The notes under the pieces are model-generated. The model did no database searches. It was given only the letters and a program-made list of their open reading frames with translations, and had not been told where the DNA came from. From Candidatus Zixiibacteriota bacterium (GTDB lineage: Bacteria; Zixibacteria; MSB-5A5; GN15; FEB-12): a stretch of 64,000 nucleotides of DNA. Shown here piece by piece: positions 51,180 to 59,224 of this stretch; within the stretch, counting starts at the first letter, position 1, and the number at the start of each line of letters is the position of its first letter. The stretch lies in the NCBI GenBank assembly GCA_040756055.1, contig JBFLZR010000005.1, positions 280,085 to 344,084 on the forward strand, written 5' to 3'. The position numbers were made by a program, and so were the translations under genes.

Positions 51180-52370
51180 TTAACACAATTCAATGGCCAT
51201 CGCCACGGCGTTGCCGCCGCCCAGACACAATGTAGCCATTCCAGTCTTGAGACCGCGGTCTTTCAACGCATAAATCAGCGTCACCAGAACACGGGTGCCC
51301 GATGCTCCGATGGGATGCCCCAGCGCCACCGCGCCCCCATTCACATTCACACGATCCCAGTCCCACTTCAACTCCAAACCGTCCGCAAGCGCCTGCGCCG
51401 CGAAAGCCTCATTGGCTTCTATCAAATCCCAATGATTGATATCAACATTCATCTTCTTCATCAGCTTCCGGACCGCGTAAATCGGCGAGAAGAACAGGTC
51501 CGCCGGCGGCGTACCGGCCACCGCGTAGTTGATAACCTTCGCCAGCGGCTTGAGCCCGTGCTTCTGCAGATAATCGCCCGACACGACCACGGTCGCCGCG
51601 CTGCCATCATTCAACCCCGGAGCGTTACCCGCTGTCACCGTACCATCCTTCTCGAACGCCGGCTTCAGCTTGGCGAGTCCGTCCAGCGAAATAGTCGGAC
51701 GCGGTCCCTCGTCCTTGTCGAAAATGACCGGATCACCCTTGCGCTGGGGTATTTCAACCGGGAAAATCTCCTCTTTGAATTTCCCCGCCTCCTGCGCCGC
51801 TACCGCCTTCTTGTGCGAATTGAAAGCAAACTCGTCCTGCATTTCTCTTGTGATATTGGCCTTCTTGCGCGTCAGCTCGGCGGCGCTGCCCATATGGAAA
51901 TTGTTGAAACTGTCCCATAAACCGTCAGTAATCATCAGATCCACCAGTTTCTGATGGCCGAACTTGAACCCCATTTTGGCCCCGTGCAGAGCCATCGGCG
52001 TGTGTGACATCGACTCCATGCCGCCGGCCACGATTACATCCTGGTCACCCGCCTTAATCGACTGAGCGGCAAGCATAACCGCCTTGAGCCCTGAGCCACA
52101 AACCTTGTTGATCGTCATGGCAGCCGCTTCAGCCGGAACCCCACCGTGAATCGCCGCCTGGCGAGCAGGGGCCTGATTGCTGCCCCCCTGCACCACCTGA
52201 CCCATGATGACTTCCTCAATATCCGCCGGATTAACTCCGCAGCGTTTTACTGCCTCTTTTATGGCAAACGCACCAAGTTGCGGTGCCGTGAAAGCAGCCA
52301 ACCCGCTGTGCAATAAGCCTATCGCACTGCGACATGCCGACACAATATAGGCGTCTCTATTCTGTGCCAT
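51180..52370 (-). CDS. acetyl-CoA acetyltransferase (thiolase)
   Basis: A thiolase II type enzyme that cleaves or forms acetoacetyl-CoA. The nucleophilic Cys91 is in [15 protein letters not shown], His352 in [14 protein letters not shown] and Cys382 in [19 protein letters not shown] is also present. 396 residues, standard. First gene of the operon, with AGGAG before the ATG and a promoter plus palindrome upstream (52420-52462). Confidence 0.95.
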   Translation of the reverse strand: MAQNRDAYIVSACRSAIGLLHSGLAAFTAPQLGAFAIKEAVKRCGVNPADIEEVIMGQVVQGGSNQAPARQAAIHGGVPAEAAAMTINKVCGSGLKAVMLAAQSIKAGDQDVIVAGGMESMSHTPMALHGAKMGFKFGHQKLVDLMITDGLWDSFNNFHMGSAAELTRKKANITREMQDEFAFNSHKKAVAAQEAGKFKEEIFPVEIPQRKGDPVIFDKDEGPRPTISLDGLAKLKPAFEKDGTVTAGNAPGLNDGSAATVVVSGDYLQKHGLKPLAKVINYAVAGTPPADLFFSPIYAVRKLMKKMNVDINHWDLIEANEAFAAQALADGLELKWDWDRVNVNGGAVALGHPIGASGTRVLVTLIYALKDRGLKTGMATLCLGGGNAVAMAIELC

Positions 52371-52419
52371 TTTGGATTATTCCTCCAAGTTTGGTTTTTT
52401 TAAGATATGATATGGTATG

Positions 52420-52448
52420 TATATACGAAAAACCCGTGACCAGCGCAA
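52420..52448 (-). promoter_or_regulatory. sigma-70-type promoter of the thiolase operon
   Basis: On the minus strand TTGCGC (52443-52448; 4/6), 17 bases, TATATA (52420-52425; 5/6). A palindrome directly abuts the -35 box. Confidence 0.5.
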
Positions 52449-52462
52449 GTGAATCGATTCAC
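52449..52462. promoter_or_regulatory. 14-bp palindromic operator candidate GTGAATCGATTCAC
   Basis: A perfect palindrome directly adjacent to the -35 box of the thiolase operon, in the divergent region between thiolase and the first barrel gene. Its size and position suit a dimeric repressor or activator of fatty-acid genes, but no regulator gene is close by. Confidence 0.5.
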
Positions 52463-52573
52463 AAATAGGACGAACGGTGTAATTTATTTTTATGTTGCCG
52501 CCTCTTGCGCCCCGACATTTTCTTAAACAAAACACTCTGGCCGACCGAAATACCCAAAATCAAGGGAGGAACA

Positions 52574-53302
52574 ATGAAAGTCACACTGACCTTGGCGGTC
52601 CTAATTTTTTTCGCGGGCACCATTGCGGCCGCAGACAATCCGGTTGATAAAGGCAGCCTGATGTTGGCCGGCAACGCCTTCTTCATGTCGCAAAGCGGCG
52701 ATCTCTGGGAAGAAGGTGGCGATGCCTTCACCACTATCACGTTTATGCCTACCGTGGGATACTTCGTTTCACCCGGCCTGATGATAGGCGGAAACCTGGT
52801 CTTCAGCAGACAGTCTCAGGGCGATGCCTCATTGACAGACTTCGCCATCGGACCGACTATCGGTTACTACTTCAACACCAACAAGGAAAGGGCCGAAGTT
52901 AAGGGAGCTGTCTACCCATTTATATCTGGCTTCTTTACCTATGGTAAATCGAAGTTCGACGCCGGTGATTGGGACTCAACTACCGACATCATGCAATTCG
53001 GCGGTCACGCTGGCATCTTGTACATGCTGTCAAGCGCCGTAGGTCTCAACGCCGGTATCAATTTCTGGGTTGACAGCTATGACTTCGAAGGCGCTCCTGA
53101 GTCCATTGATGGTACCACGCTTCAGATAGGCGCCGGATTCACATCATTCATCTATTTGACCTGCCAACTCGCGAAAGTCGCTGCCCCGCCTGTCAAAAGA
53201 ATCGGCGGGGCTTTTTATTTCACTTTGTCAGCCGCTATTCCCCATTATCGATGGGTAAAGTCACCGCTCCAAACAGCCGACCTTAAAAGTAAATGCCATT
53301 AA
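52574..53302 (+). CDS. outer-membrane beta-barrel protein, apparently with lost stop codon
   Basis: The ATG at 52574 follows GGGAGGA. A signal peptide (LTLAVLIFFAGTIAAA) precedes alternating strands typical of small outer-membrane barrels (YFVSPGLMIGGNLVFSRQ, DFAIGPTIGYYFNTN, GHAGILYMLSSAVGLNAGIN). The barrel would end at TLQIGAGFTSFIY, a strand finishing in an aromatic residue as outer-membrane proteins normally do. The frame then continues about 48 residues of unrelated sequence through an intrinsic terminator. A TGA lies out of frame at 53157-53159, so a single deleted base near the TTT run would restore a stop after the barrel. Function not identifiable. Confidence 0.7.
   Translation: MKVTLTLAVLIFFAGTIAAADNPVDKGSLMLAGNAFFMSQSGDLWEEGGDAFTTITFMPTVGYFVSPGLMIGGNLVFSRQSQGDASLTDFAIGPTIGYYFNTNKERAEVKGAVYPFISGFFTYGKSKFDAGDWDSTTDIMQFGGHAGILYMLSSAVGLNAGINFWVDSYDFEGAPESIDGTTLQIGAGFTSFIYLTCQLAKVAAPPVKRIGGAFYFTLSAAIPHYRWVKSPLQTADLKSKCH
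53183..53216 (+). terminator. intrinsic terminator of the first barrel gene, inside its open frame
   Basis: GCCCCGCC (53183-53190) pairs with GGCGGGGC (53204-53211), followed by TTTTT. It lies about 25 bases after the expected barrel end and inside the continuing reading frame. Confidence 0.85.
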
Positions 53303-53322
53303 CAACTTACGGGAGTAGTAAA

Positions 53323-53925
53323 ATGAAAAAGACAGTTCTTATCTGTGCAGTCACCCTGCTGTTTGCCGTGGGCGCATCGGCCCAGGTACCATCGCCAATC
53401 AGTGTCTATATCGGCGGCGCCCTGAGCGTCCCCAGCTCCGGAAATTTCAATGCCGGCTGGCAGATGGGTTATCACGGTATGGCCGGTGTCGGCTATAAAC
53501 TATCCAAAAACCTCATGCTGTCCGGCAAGATCGAACACCACACCTTCTTTTTCGATTTGGCCGACTTTTTCGGCGTCGATGGCGGTGATACGAAAGTGTG
53601 GATGTACGGCATCGACGGCCGCTACACCCTCAATCTGCCCGCCATACCGCTCAAACCATATGTCAAGGCAGGCAGCGGTATAGCTAAAATCTCATGGCAG
53701 GAATTCGAGAGCACCGATCCGAGCACCACCCTGACCGCCGCGGTGCTCAATGCCGGCATCACCGAAGCTTCGGCGAGCAAAGTTTACTTCGATATCGGTG
53801 GCGGCATCGAGCTCAAAGCCATCCCGGCGTTCGGTCTCTTTGCCGAGGCCCGCTACGTAAGCGTCGCCACCGATGGCGAGCGCATGAGCTTCGTGCCCAT
53901 GACAATCGGACTGAAATTCTTTTAA
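53323..53925 (+). CDS. small outer-membrane beta-barrel protein
   Basis: A 200-residue protein starting at ATG 53323 (MKKTVLICAVTLLFAVGASA signal peptide, GGGAG upstream). The mature part is beta-strand-rich (YIGGALSVPSSGNFNAGW, YHGMAGVGYKLSKNLMLSGK, VYFDIGGGIELKAIPAFGLF) and ends MSFVPMTIGLKFF, an aromatic C-terminal barrel strand. It resembles OmpW/Opa-type 8-strand barrels. It is a paralogue of the next gene; function unknown. Confidence 0.82.
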   Translation: MKKTVLICAVTLLFAVGASAQVPSPISVYIGGALSVPSSGNFNAGWQMGYHGMAGVGYKLSKNLMLSGKIEHHTFFFDLADFFGVDGGDTKVWMYGIDGRYTLNLPAIPLKPYVKAGSGIAKISWQEFESTDPSTTLTAAVLNAGITEASASKVYFDIGGGIELKAIPAFGLFAEARYVSVATDGERMSFVPMTIGLKFF

Positions 53926-53947
53926 AATACCGAATCGACCAATTACA

Positions 53948-53972
53948 GGCCGGAGATGACTCCGGCCTTTTT
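53948..53972 (+). terminator. intrinsic terminator after the second barrel gene
   Basis: Perfect GGCCGGAG/CTCCGGCC stem (53948-53955 and 53960-53967), 4-base loop, then TTTTT. Confidence 0.93.
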
Positions 53973-54100
53973 ATTTAGACGATTTCCCTCACCTTCGGCT
54001 TCCGATTTTAGAAACGTCCGCGAAAGATTTTTATTTGACACCGGCTGACCCGCTGGACTTTCTTGACCTCACCCTTAAATTGTAAGCAAATGGAGGCAAT

Positions 54101-54688
54101 ATGAAAAAAGCGCTTTTCACTCTCGTTGTTCTGACCTTGACAACGTCCGTCTCGGTCGCGCAAACGCCAAAACCGTTCGACCTCTACGCCGGAGGCGGCA
54201 TTACTTTCGGATCTTCACCGGACATTTTCAAAACCCAGCATAAAGAAGGCTACCATCTTTTCGGCGGTATCGGCTTCCACATGATTCCGCTGATCCAGTT
54301 CGTCGGGAAAATCGAGTATCAATCGTTCGCAAAAGATTTCGATGAATTCCGCACCGAAATCACCGACCTCAGCGGCGGAACCCGGCGCATCCTTATGTTC
54401 GGAGTCGATGCCCGTCTTGGCACCAACGTCCCCACGGCCCCGATAAGACCCTTTATCTTCGCCGGACTCGGCCTTGCCCGCCAATCCGAAAGCGACTTAG
54501 AAACGGCCTTCGAGATAGCCATACAGGACTATGACAGCCAGACCGACCTCTACCTCAACATCGGCGGCGGGATAGAATTTAAGATGCTGAAAATATTCAA
54601 CGTATTCGTTCAGGCCAGGTATCTGAATATCAAACAGGACGGCGGCGATCTGTCGCTTGTCCCGGTCTCGCTTGGATTAAAAATCTGA
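54101..54688 (+). CDS. small outer-membrane beta-barrel protein
   Basis: A 195-residue protein with signal peptide (MKKALFTLVVLTLTTSVSVA) and GGAGG before the ATG. It shares the layout of the preceding gene: FDLYAGGGITFGSSPDIF, KEGYHLFGGIGFHMIPLIQF, a LFGVDARLG-like LMFGVDARLGTNVPTAPIRP segment and LYLNIGGGIEFKMLKIFNVF, ending SLVPVSLGLKI. The pair probably arose by duplication. It has its own terminator. Function unknown. Confidence 0.82.
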   Translation: MKKALFTLVVLTLTTSVSVAQTPKPFDLYAGGGITFGSSPDIFKTQHKEGYHLFGGIGFHMIPLIQFVGKIEYQSFAKDFDEFRTEITDLSGGTRRILMFGVDARLGTNVPTAPIRPFIFAGLGLARQSESDLETAFEIAIQDYDSQTDLYLNIGGGIEFKMLKIFNVFVQARYLNIKQDGGDLSLVPVSLGLKI

Positions 54689-54712
54689 CGATGTCAAATG
54701 ATCAAAAAAAAG

Positions 54713-54739
54713 GCCGGAGCGACTACTCCGGCTTTTTTT
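54713..54739. terminator. bidirectional terminator between the third barrel gene and the carboxylase operon
   Basis: Perfect GCCGGAG/CTCCGGC stem (54713-54719 and 54726-54732) flanked by an A-run on the left and a T-run on the right, so it can stop transcription from both converging units. Confidence 0.9.
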
Positions 54740-54763
54740 ATTATGGCCTATCGTCAATAATGA

Positions 54764-55264
54764 CTATTCAATCAGGTCCAGCTCTATTATTGGCGTCTCA
54801 GTATCAACCTGGTCGCCCGCCGCGAAATTGACAGCCTTCACCGTCCCCTTCGCCTTGCTGTTGACCTGGTTTTCCATCTTCATCGCCTCCACGATAACCA
54901 TCGGCTGCTTCTCCTCCACCTCATCGCCAACCTTGACCATCACCTTGACAATCTTACCCGGCATCGGCGCGAAAATCTTATCCTTTTCGCCCGCGTGGCC
55001 GGCTCCGCCGCTTCCGGCGAAACCGTCTTCCGATGATTCATGAATCTCCGCCAGCACCGAATCCACGTCGATATAGCAGACCCCTTTGTGAAAGATCGCG
55101 GCCGCGTGAAAAGTGTGCCCGTTAACCGTAACCGTGTACAGGTTATTGCCGGCCGGCAAAAACTCGAACTCCCGCTCACCCGTGACAATTCTTATCGTAT
55201 CACCTTTTTTCTCGAACGAAGCGGTAACCTTCTCCCCGTCCAGCAGAAACTCATGGCTATTCAT
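54764..55264 (-). CDS. biotin carrier (BT-BCCP) subunit of an acyl-CoA carboxylase
   Basis: A 166-residue protein. The last 70 residues are a biotinyl domain (FAPMPGKIVKVMVKVGDEVE) with biotin attached to Lys129 of EAMKMEN. The first 75 residues (VTASFEKKGDTIRIVTGERE, LYTVTVNGHTFHAAAIFHKG) resemble the BT linker region found before the carrier domain in methylcrotonyl- and propionyl-CoA carboxylase alpha chains. It overlaps the biotin carboxylase gene by 8 bases. Together the two correspond to one split alpha chain. Confidence 0.9.
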   Translation of the reverse strand: MNSHEFLLDGEKVTASFEKKGDTIRIVTGEREFEFLPAGNNLYTVTVNGHTFHAAAIFHKGVCYIDVDSVLAEIHESSEDGFAGSGGAGHAGEKDKIFAPMPGKIVKVMVKVGDEVEEKQPMVIVEAMKMENQVNSKAKGTVKAVNFAAGDQVDTETPIIELDLIE

Positions 55265-56789
55265 GGATCGAATCTCCTATCTGCAGGCTGCCAAGAGTCT
55301 GCCACGGCGTGGGCGCCTTCTGGACTCCCCTGAATCCTCCTTTGCCGCTTGCTTTCGATGAATTCACTGTCGCCGCCGTAGCGGCGCCAACCGCCAACGC
55401 CTTGAACAGGTCACTATCCATCGAACGCTCCTTCATGTGCTTCTCAATGAAATCAGTGTAGGTGTTGCCGGCTATGAACTCAGGATGCTCCAGCACATCG
55501 ATCATGAACTTTTTCGATGTCTTCACACCAAGAATCTTATAGTTATTCAAAGCATCGACCATCTTCTTGATAGCCGTATTTCTGTCCGGGGCATGCACTA
55601 TCAGCTTGGCCATGATGGGATCGTAATCAATAGTAATCTCACTGCCCTGCCTGATGCCCGAATCCACTCGAATACCCGGCCCGGTTGGCTCACTGTACAG
55701 AAGAACTGTGCCTGTCGAAGGCATAAACCCGTTCTCCCCGTCCTCAGCGTAAATACGACACTCGATAGCGTGTCCTCTTTGCGTCAATGCCTTAAATTGC
55801 TCGCTGAGTGGTTTACCGGCCGCGATCCTGATCTGCTCCAGCACAAGGTCCGTTCCCGTAACAAGCTCCGTCACCGGATGCTCCACCTGGATGCGCGTGT
55901 TCATCTCCAGAAAATAATAATGCCCGGTGGCATCCAACAGAAATTCCACCGTACCGGCGTTTCTGTAACCTGCCGCCTGAGCTACCCTGACCGCATCCGC
56001 ACCCATACGGGCACGAAGTTCATCATTGAGCGCTACCGATGGCGTCTCTTCGACAATCTTCTGATGGCGCCTTTGAATCGAACACTCTCTCTCGAAAACA
56101 TGAACGGTGTTGCCGTGGTGATCCGCCAGCACCTGAAATTCCACATGGCGCGGATTAACGATGTACTTCTCCAGATAAACCGTATCATCGTCAAAGGCGT
56201 TTTTCGCCTCCCGGCGAGCCGCCTCAAGGGCGTCGGGAAGTTCTTTCGGCGACGCTACAACTCTCATACCCTTTCCGCCGCCACCGGCCGCCGCCTTAAT
56301 CATCACCGGGTAGCCCGCCTCGGATGCCGCTTTCTCGTACACTTTTATATCAGACGCCGATGTTTTCATGCCCGGTATCAGCGGCACGCCGGCATCAGCC
56401 ATCTTAACCCGCGACTCAACCTTGTTGCCCAGAAGCCGGATAGCGTCAGCTGTCGGCCCGATAAACACTATCCCCTCTTTCTCACACCTCTCGGCAAACA
56501 GCGGGTTTTCCGCAAGAAATCCGTACCCGGGATGAATTGCGTCGGCCCCCACTTCTTTTGCCGCCTGCACGATCTTTCCGATATCGAGATATGACTCACG
56601 CGGCGGCGGCGGACCGATATACACCGACTCATCGGCCATCATCCGATGCCTCGCCTTCACATCGGCATCCGAGTAAACCGCTACCGACGGTATCCCCAGC
56701 GTACGGCAGGCATTAATCACCCTGATCGCGATCTCGCCACGGTTGGCCACAAGTATCTTCTTAAACAGTTTTTCGTTCGCTTGCTTCAT
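55257..56789 (-). CDS. biotin carboxylase subunit of an acyl-CoA carboxylase
   Basis: ATP-dependent carboxylation of biotin. The ATP-grasp protein shows KILVANRGEIAIRVINACRT, IHPGYGFLAENPLFAERCEK, the Gly-rich ATP loop KAAAGGGGKGMRVV, RHVEFQVLADHHGNTVHVFE, RECSIQRRHQKIVEETP and FLEMNTRIQVEHPVTELVTG. At 510 residues it carries about 50 extra residues over plain AccC, ending KAPTPWQTLGSLQIGDSIHE, like the start of an MCC/PCC alpha-chain linker. This and the neighbours point to an MCC-like enzyme rather than acetyl-CoA carboxylase. Confidence 0.93.
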   Translation of the reverse strand: MKQANEKLFKKILVANRGEIAIRVINACRTLGIPSVAVYSDADVKARHRMMADESVYIGPPPPRESYLDIGKIVQAAKEVGADAIHPGYGFLAENPLFAERCEKEGIVFIGPTADAIRLLGNKVESRVKMADAGVPLIPGMKTSASDIKVYEKAASEAGYPVMIKAAAGGGGKGMRVVASPKELPDALEAARREAKNAFDDDTVYLEKYIVNPRHVEFQVLADHHGNTVHVFERECSIQRRHQKIVEETPSVALNDELRARMGADAVRVAQAAGYRNAGTVEFLLDATGHYYFLEMNTRIQVEHPVTELVTGTDLVLEQIRIAAGKPLSEQFKALTQRGHAIECRIYAEDGENGFMPSTGTVLLYSEPTGPGIRVDSGIRQGSEITIDYDPIMAKLIVHAPDRNTAIKKMVDALNNYKILGVKTSKKFMIDVLEHPEFIAGNTYTDFIEKHMKERSMDSDLFKALAVGAATAATVNSSKASGKGGFRGVQKAPTPWQTLGSLQIGDSIHE

Positions 56790-56802
56790 AGATGTATTCC
56801 CG

Positions 56803-57588
56803 TTACTCCTTTGCCCACTTTGGCGGCCGCTTATTGAGAAACGCGTCCATACCTTCCTGCCCCTCGTCGGACACGCGAAGGCGCGCTATCATCTCCGCCG
56901 TATAAGGCTTGAACTTATCAGGCATCATTCCCGGAACCTCACTGACCAGCTTCTTGGCCATAGCCACCGCTTCCGGCCCCGATGACAACACGAATTTGAC
57001 AAGAGCGTCGACCTCCGCGTCAAGCTGATCATCATCGACCACCTTATTTACCAGCCCGACTTCAAACGCCCTCTCAGCGTTCATTCTTTCACCGGTAATA
57101 AACAGTTCGCGCGCCTTTCCCTCCCCCATCTTCTTAATGACGTACGGCCCGATACACGCCGGCACCACCCCGATTTTCACTTCCGAAAAAGAGAACTTCG
57201 CCGAGCGCGCCGCGATGGCGATATCACACACCGCCACGAAACCGGTCCCGCCACCTATGGCGGCGCCGTTTATCTTGCCTATTACCGGACGCTTGAAAGC
57301 GTATATCTTGTAGAACAGATCTGCCAGTTCATTCGACTCCGCCAGGTTCTCCTCGAACGACTGCGTAATCACCGAACGCATCCAATTCAAGTCCGCGCCG
57401 GCGCAGAACGATTTCCCCTCGCCGGTAATGACCACCAGCCGGAGCTTATCATCCTTGCCGATCTCGTCGAAAAGCCGAAGCATCTCGCGAATAAGCGTCG
57501 AATTAAACGCGTTGTGGATCTCAGGCCGGTTGAAAGTAACAAGCCCGACTCGATCCCGCTTCTCGTAATTTATTGTCGTATAACTCAT
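56803..57588 (-). CDS. enoyl-CoA hydratase, methylglutaconyl-CoA hydratase-like
   Basis: A crotonase-fold enzyme: SFCAGADLNWMRSVITQSFE, IGKINGAAIGGGTGFVAVCD (oxyanion hole), FSFSEVKIGVVPACIGPYVI and KARELFITGERMNAERAFEV. The GVVPACIGPYV stretch and the location between biotin carboxylase and carboxyltransferase genes match LiuC/AtuE, which hydrate 3-methylglutaconyl-CoA or its geranyl analogue. 261 residues, standard. Confidence 0.88.
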   Translation of the reverse strand: MSYTTINYEKRDRVGLVTFNRPEIHNAFNSTLIREMLRLFDEIGKDDKLRLVVITGEGKSFCAGADLNWMRSVITQSFEENLAESNELADLFYKIYAFKRPVIGKINGAAIGGGTGFVAVCDIAIAARSAKFSFSEVKIGVVPACIGPYVIKKMGEGKARELFITGERMNAERAFEVGLVNKVVDDDQLDAEVDALVKFVLSSGPEAVAMAKKLVSEVPGMMPDKFKPYTAEMIARLRVSDEGQEGMDAFLNKRPPKWAKE

Positions 57589-57612
57589 AGACCTCTCTCA
57601 GTACGGCCGAAC

Positions 57613-59220
57613 TTACATTCTAAACACGCCATATTTCTGATCCGGTATCGCCGCGTTCAGCGACATCGATATCCCAAGCGCCAGCATCTGGCGAGTCTCG
57701 GTCATACCGATAATACCGTCATCCCACAGACGCGCACCCGAATAATACGGCGTCGATTCACCTTCGTACTTGTCAATAATCGGTTGTCTGATAGCCTTAA
57801 TTTCTTTTGCGGTAAGCTTCTTGCCTTCCTTCTGAAGCTGCTCGATCTTGACCTGGGCAAGAACATCGGCTGCCTGCTCACCACCCATGACGCAAATTTT
57901 CGCATTTGGCCACATCCACATCAGACGAGGGAAATAGCCGCGCCCGCACATGGCATAGTTGCCGGCTCCATAAGAACCACCAACCACCACCGTGAACTTC
58001 GGCACATCGGCATTCGCCACCGCATGAACCAGTTTAGCGCCATCGCGGGCAATACCCCCGGCCTCGTACTGACGGCCGACAATAAAGCCGGATATGTTCT
58101 GAAGGAATATCAGCGGAATCTTGCGAATCGTACAAAGCTCGATAAAGTGCGCGCCCTTGAGCGATGATTCCGAGAACAGCACTCCGTTGTTGCCCAGGAT
58201 ACCCACCGGGTAACCCATTATCCGCGCAAACCCGCACACCAGCGTGCTGCCATAAAGCTCTTTGAACTCATGGAACCTCGAACCGTCAACAATACGCGCA
58301 ATCACCTCGTGAATATCGAAAGCCTTGCGAATATCATTTGATACCGTCCCGTAAAGTTCCTCCGGATCATAATAAGGATCTTCCGGCTCCGACCTGTCTA
58401 TCTCCGTATAGGGCGTGCGATTCAGATTCTCAACAATATTGCGCGTAATCGCGATCGCGTGCTCATCGTTCTGGGCGTAATGGTCGCTGACTCCCGATGT
58501 CCGGCAGTGAACATCGGCGCCGCCCAATTCCTCGGCCGTAACAACCTCACCGGTGGCCGCTTTGACCAGCGGCGGCCCGCCGATAAAAATCGTTCCCTGC
58601 TTGCGAACGATAATCGTCTCGTCCGACATCGCCGGTAAATACGCCCCTCCCGCCGTACACGAACCCATAACAGCCGAAATCTGCGGTATCCCCTTCATCG
58701 ACATCCGCGCCATATTGTAAAAAATCCGTCCGAAATGATCCTTATCTGGAAATGTCCCCGACTGAAGCGGCAAGAATATCCCGCCCGAATCCACCAGCGA
58801 TATGCATGGAAGGTGATTCGTCTCGGCGATCTCCTGCGCCCGCGCGTGCTTGAGAATGGTCATCGGGAAGTACGTTCCGCCCTTGACCGTCGCATCATTG
58901 ACTATAACCATCACCTCACGGCCGTGAACCACGCCAACCCCGGTAATAATCCCCGCCGCAGGGGCGTCGTTGTCGTACATATCATAGGCCGCCAGAGGAC
59001 TCAGTTCCAGAAACGGAGTATTGCGGTCGAGAAGTTTCGCCAGCCGGTCGCGCGGAAGAAGCTTGCCGCGGTCTGTGTGACGTTGCCGTGAACGCTCCGG
59101 ACCACCCAGTTTGACCTTTTCAAGACGTTCTTTGAACGTCAGATGCTGCGCCTTGTTTTTCTCGTAGTTGTTTTTGTAGGTCGCTGATTTCGTATCAACC
59201 TTGGATTCAATTCGGTACAT
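57613..59220 (-). CDS. acyl-CoA carboxylase carboxyltransferase subunit, methylcrotonyl-CoA type
   Basis: This subunit transfers CO2 from biotin to an acyl-CoA. The 535-residue protein has both carboxyltransferase halves: [60 protein letters not shown] and [17 protein letters not shown] in the first; [39 protein letters not shown] and [20 protein letters not shown] in the second. These motifs are those of MCC/geranyl-CoA carboxylase beta chains. It follows AtuA by 4 bases, as in terpene utilisation clusters. Confidence 0.93.
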   Translation of the reverse strand: MYRIESKVDTKSATYKNNYEKNKAQHLTFKERLEKVKLGGPERSRQRHTDRGKLLPRDRLAKLLDRNTPFLELSPLAAYDMYDNDAPAAGIITGVGVVHGREVMVIVNDATVKGGTYFPMTILKHARAQEIAETNHLPCISLVDSGGIFLPLQSGTFPDKDHFGRIFYNMARMSMKGIPQISAVMGSCTAGGAYLPAMSDETIIVRKQGTIFIGGPPLVKAATGEVVTAEELGGADVHCRTSGVSDHYAQNDEHAIAITRNIVENLNRTPYTEIDRSEPEDPYYDPEELYGTVSNDIRKAFDIHEVIARIVDGSRFHEFKELYGSTLVCGFARIMGYPVGILGNNGVLFSESSLKGAHFIELCTIRKIPLIFLQNISGFIVGRQYEAGGIARDGAKLVHAVANADVPKFTVVVGGSYGAGNYAMCGRGYFPRLMWMWPNAKICVMGGEQAADVLAQVKIEQLQKEGKKLTAKEIKAIRQPIIDKYEGESTPYYSGARLWDDGIIGMTETRQMLALGISMSLNAAIPDQKYGVFRM

Positions 59221-59224
59221 GCGT

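Noticed and set aside
54764..55264. frameshift between biotin carboxylase and carrier genes
   Set aside because: The 8-base overlap contains a proper ATG with AGGAG upstream, so a real, translationally coupled second gene is more likely.
55437..56594. 385-codon open frame on the plus strand opposite the biotin carboxylase gene
   Set aside because: It lies entirely antisense to a clear ATP-grasp gene, and its translation is Arg/His-rich with no recognisable motif or ribosome binding site.
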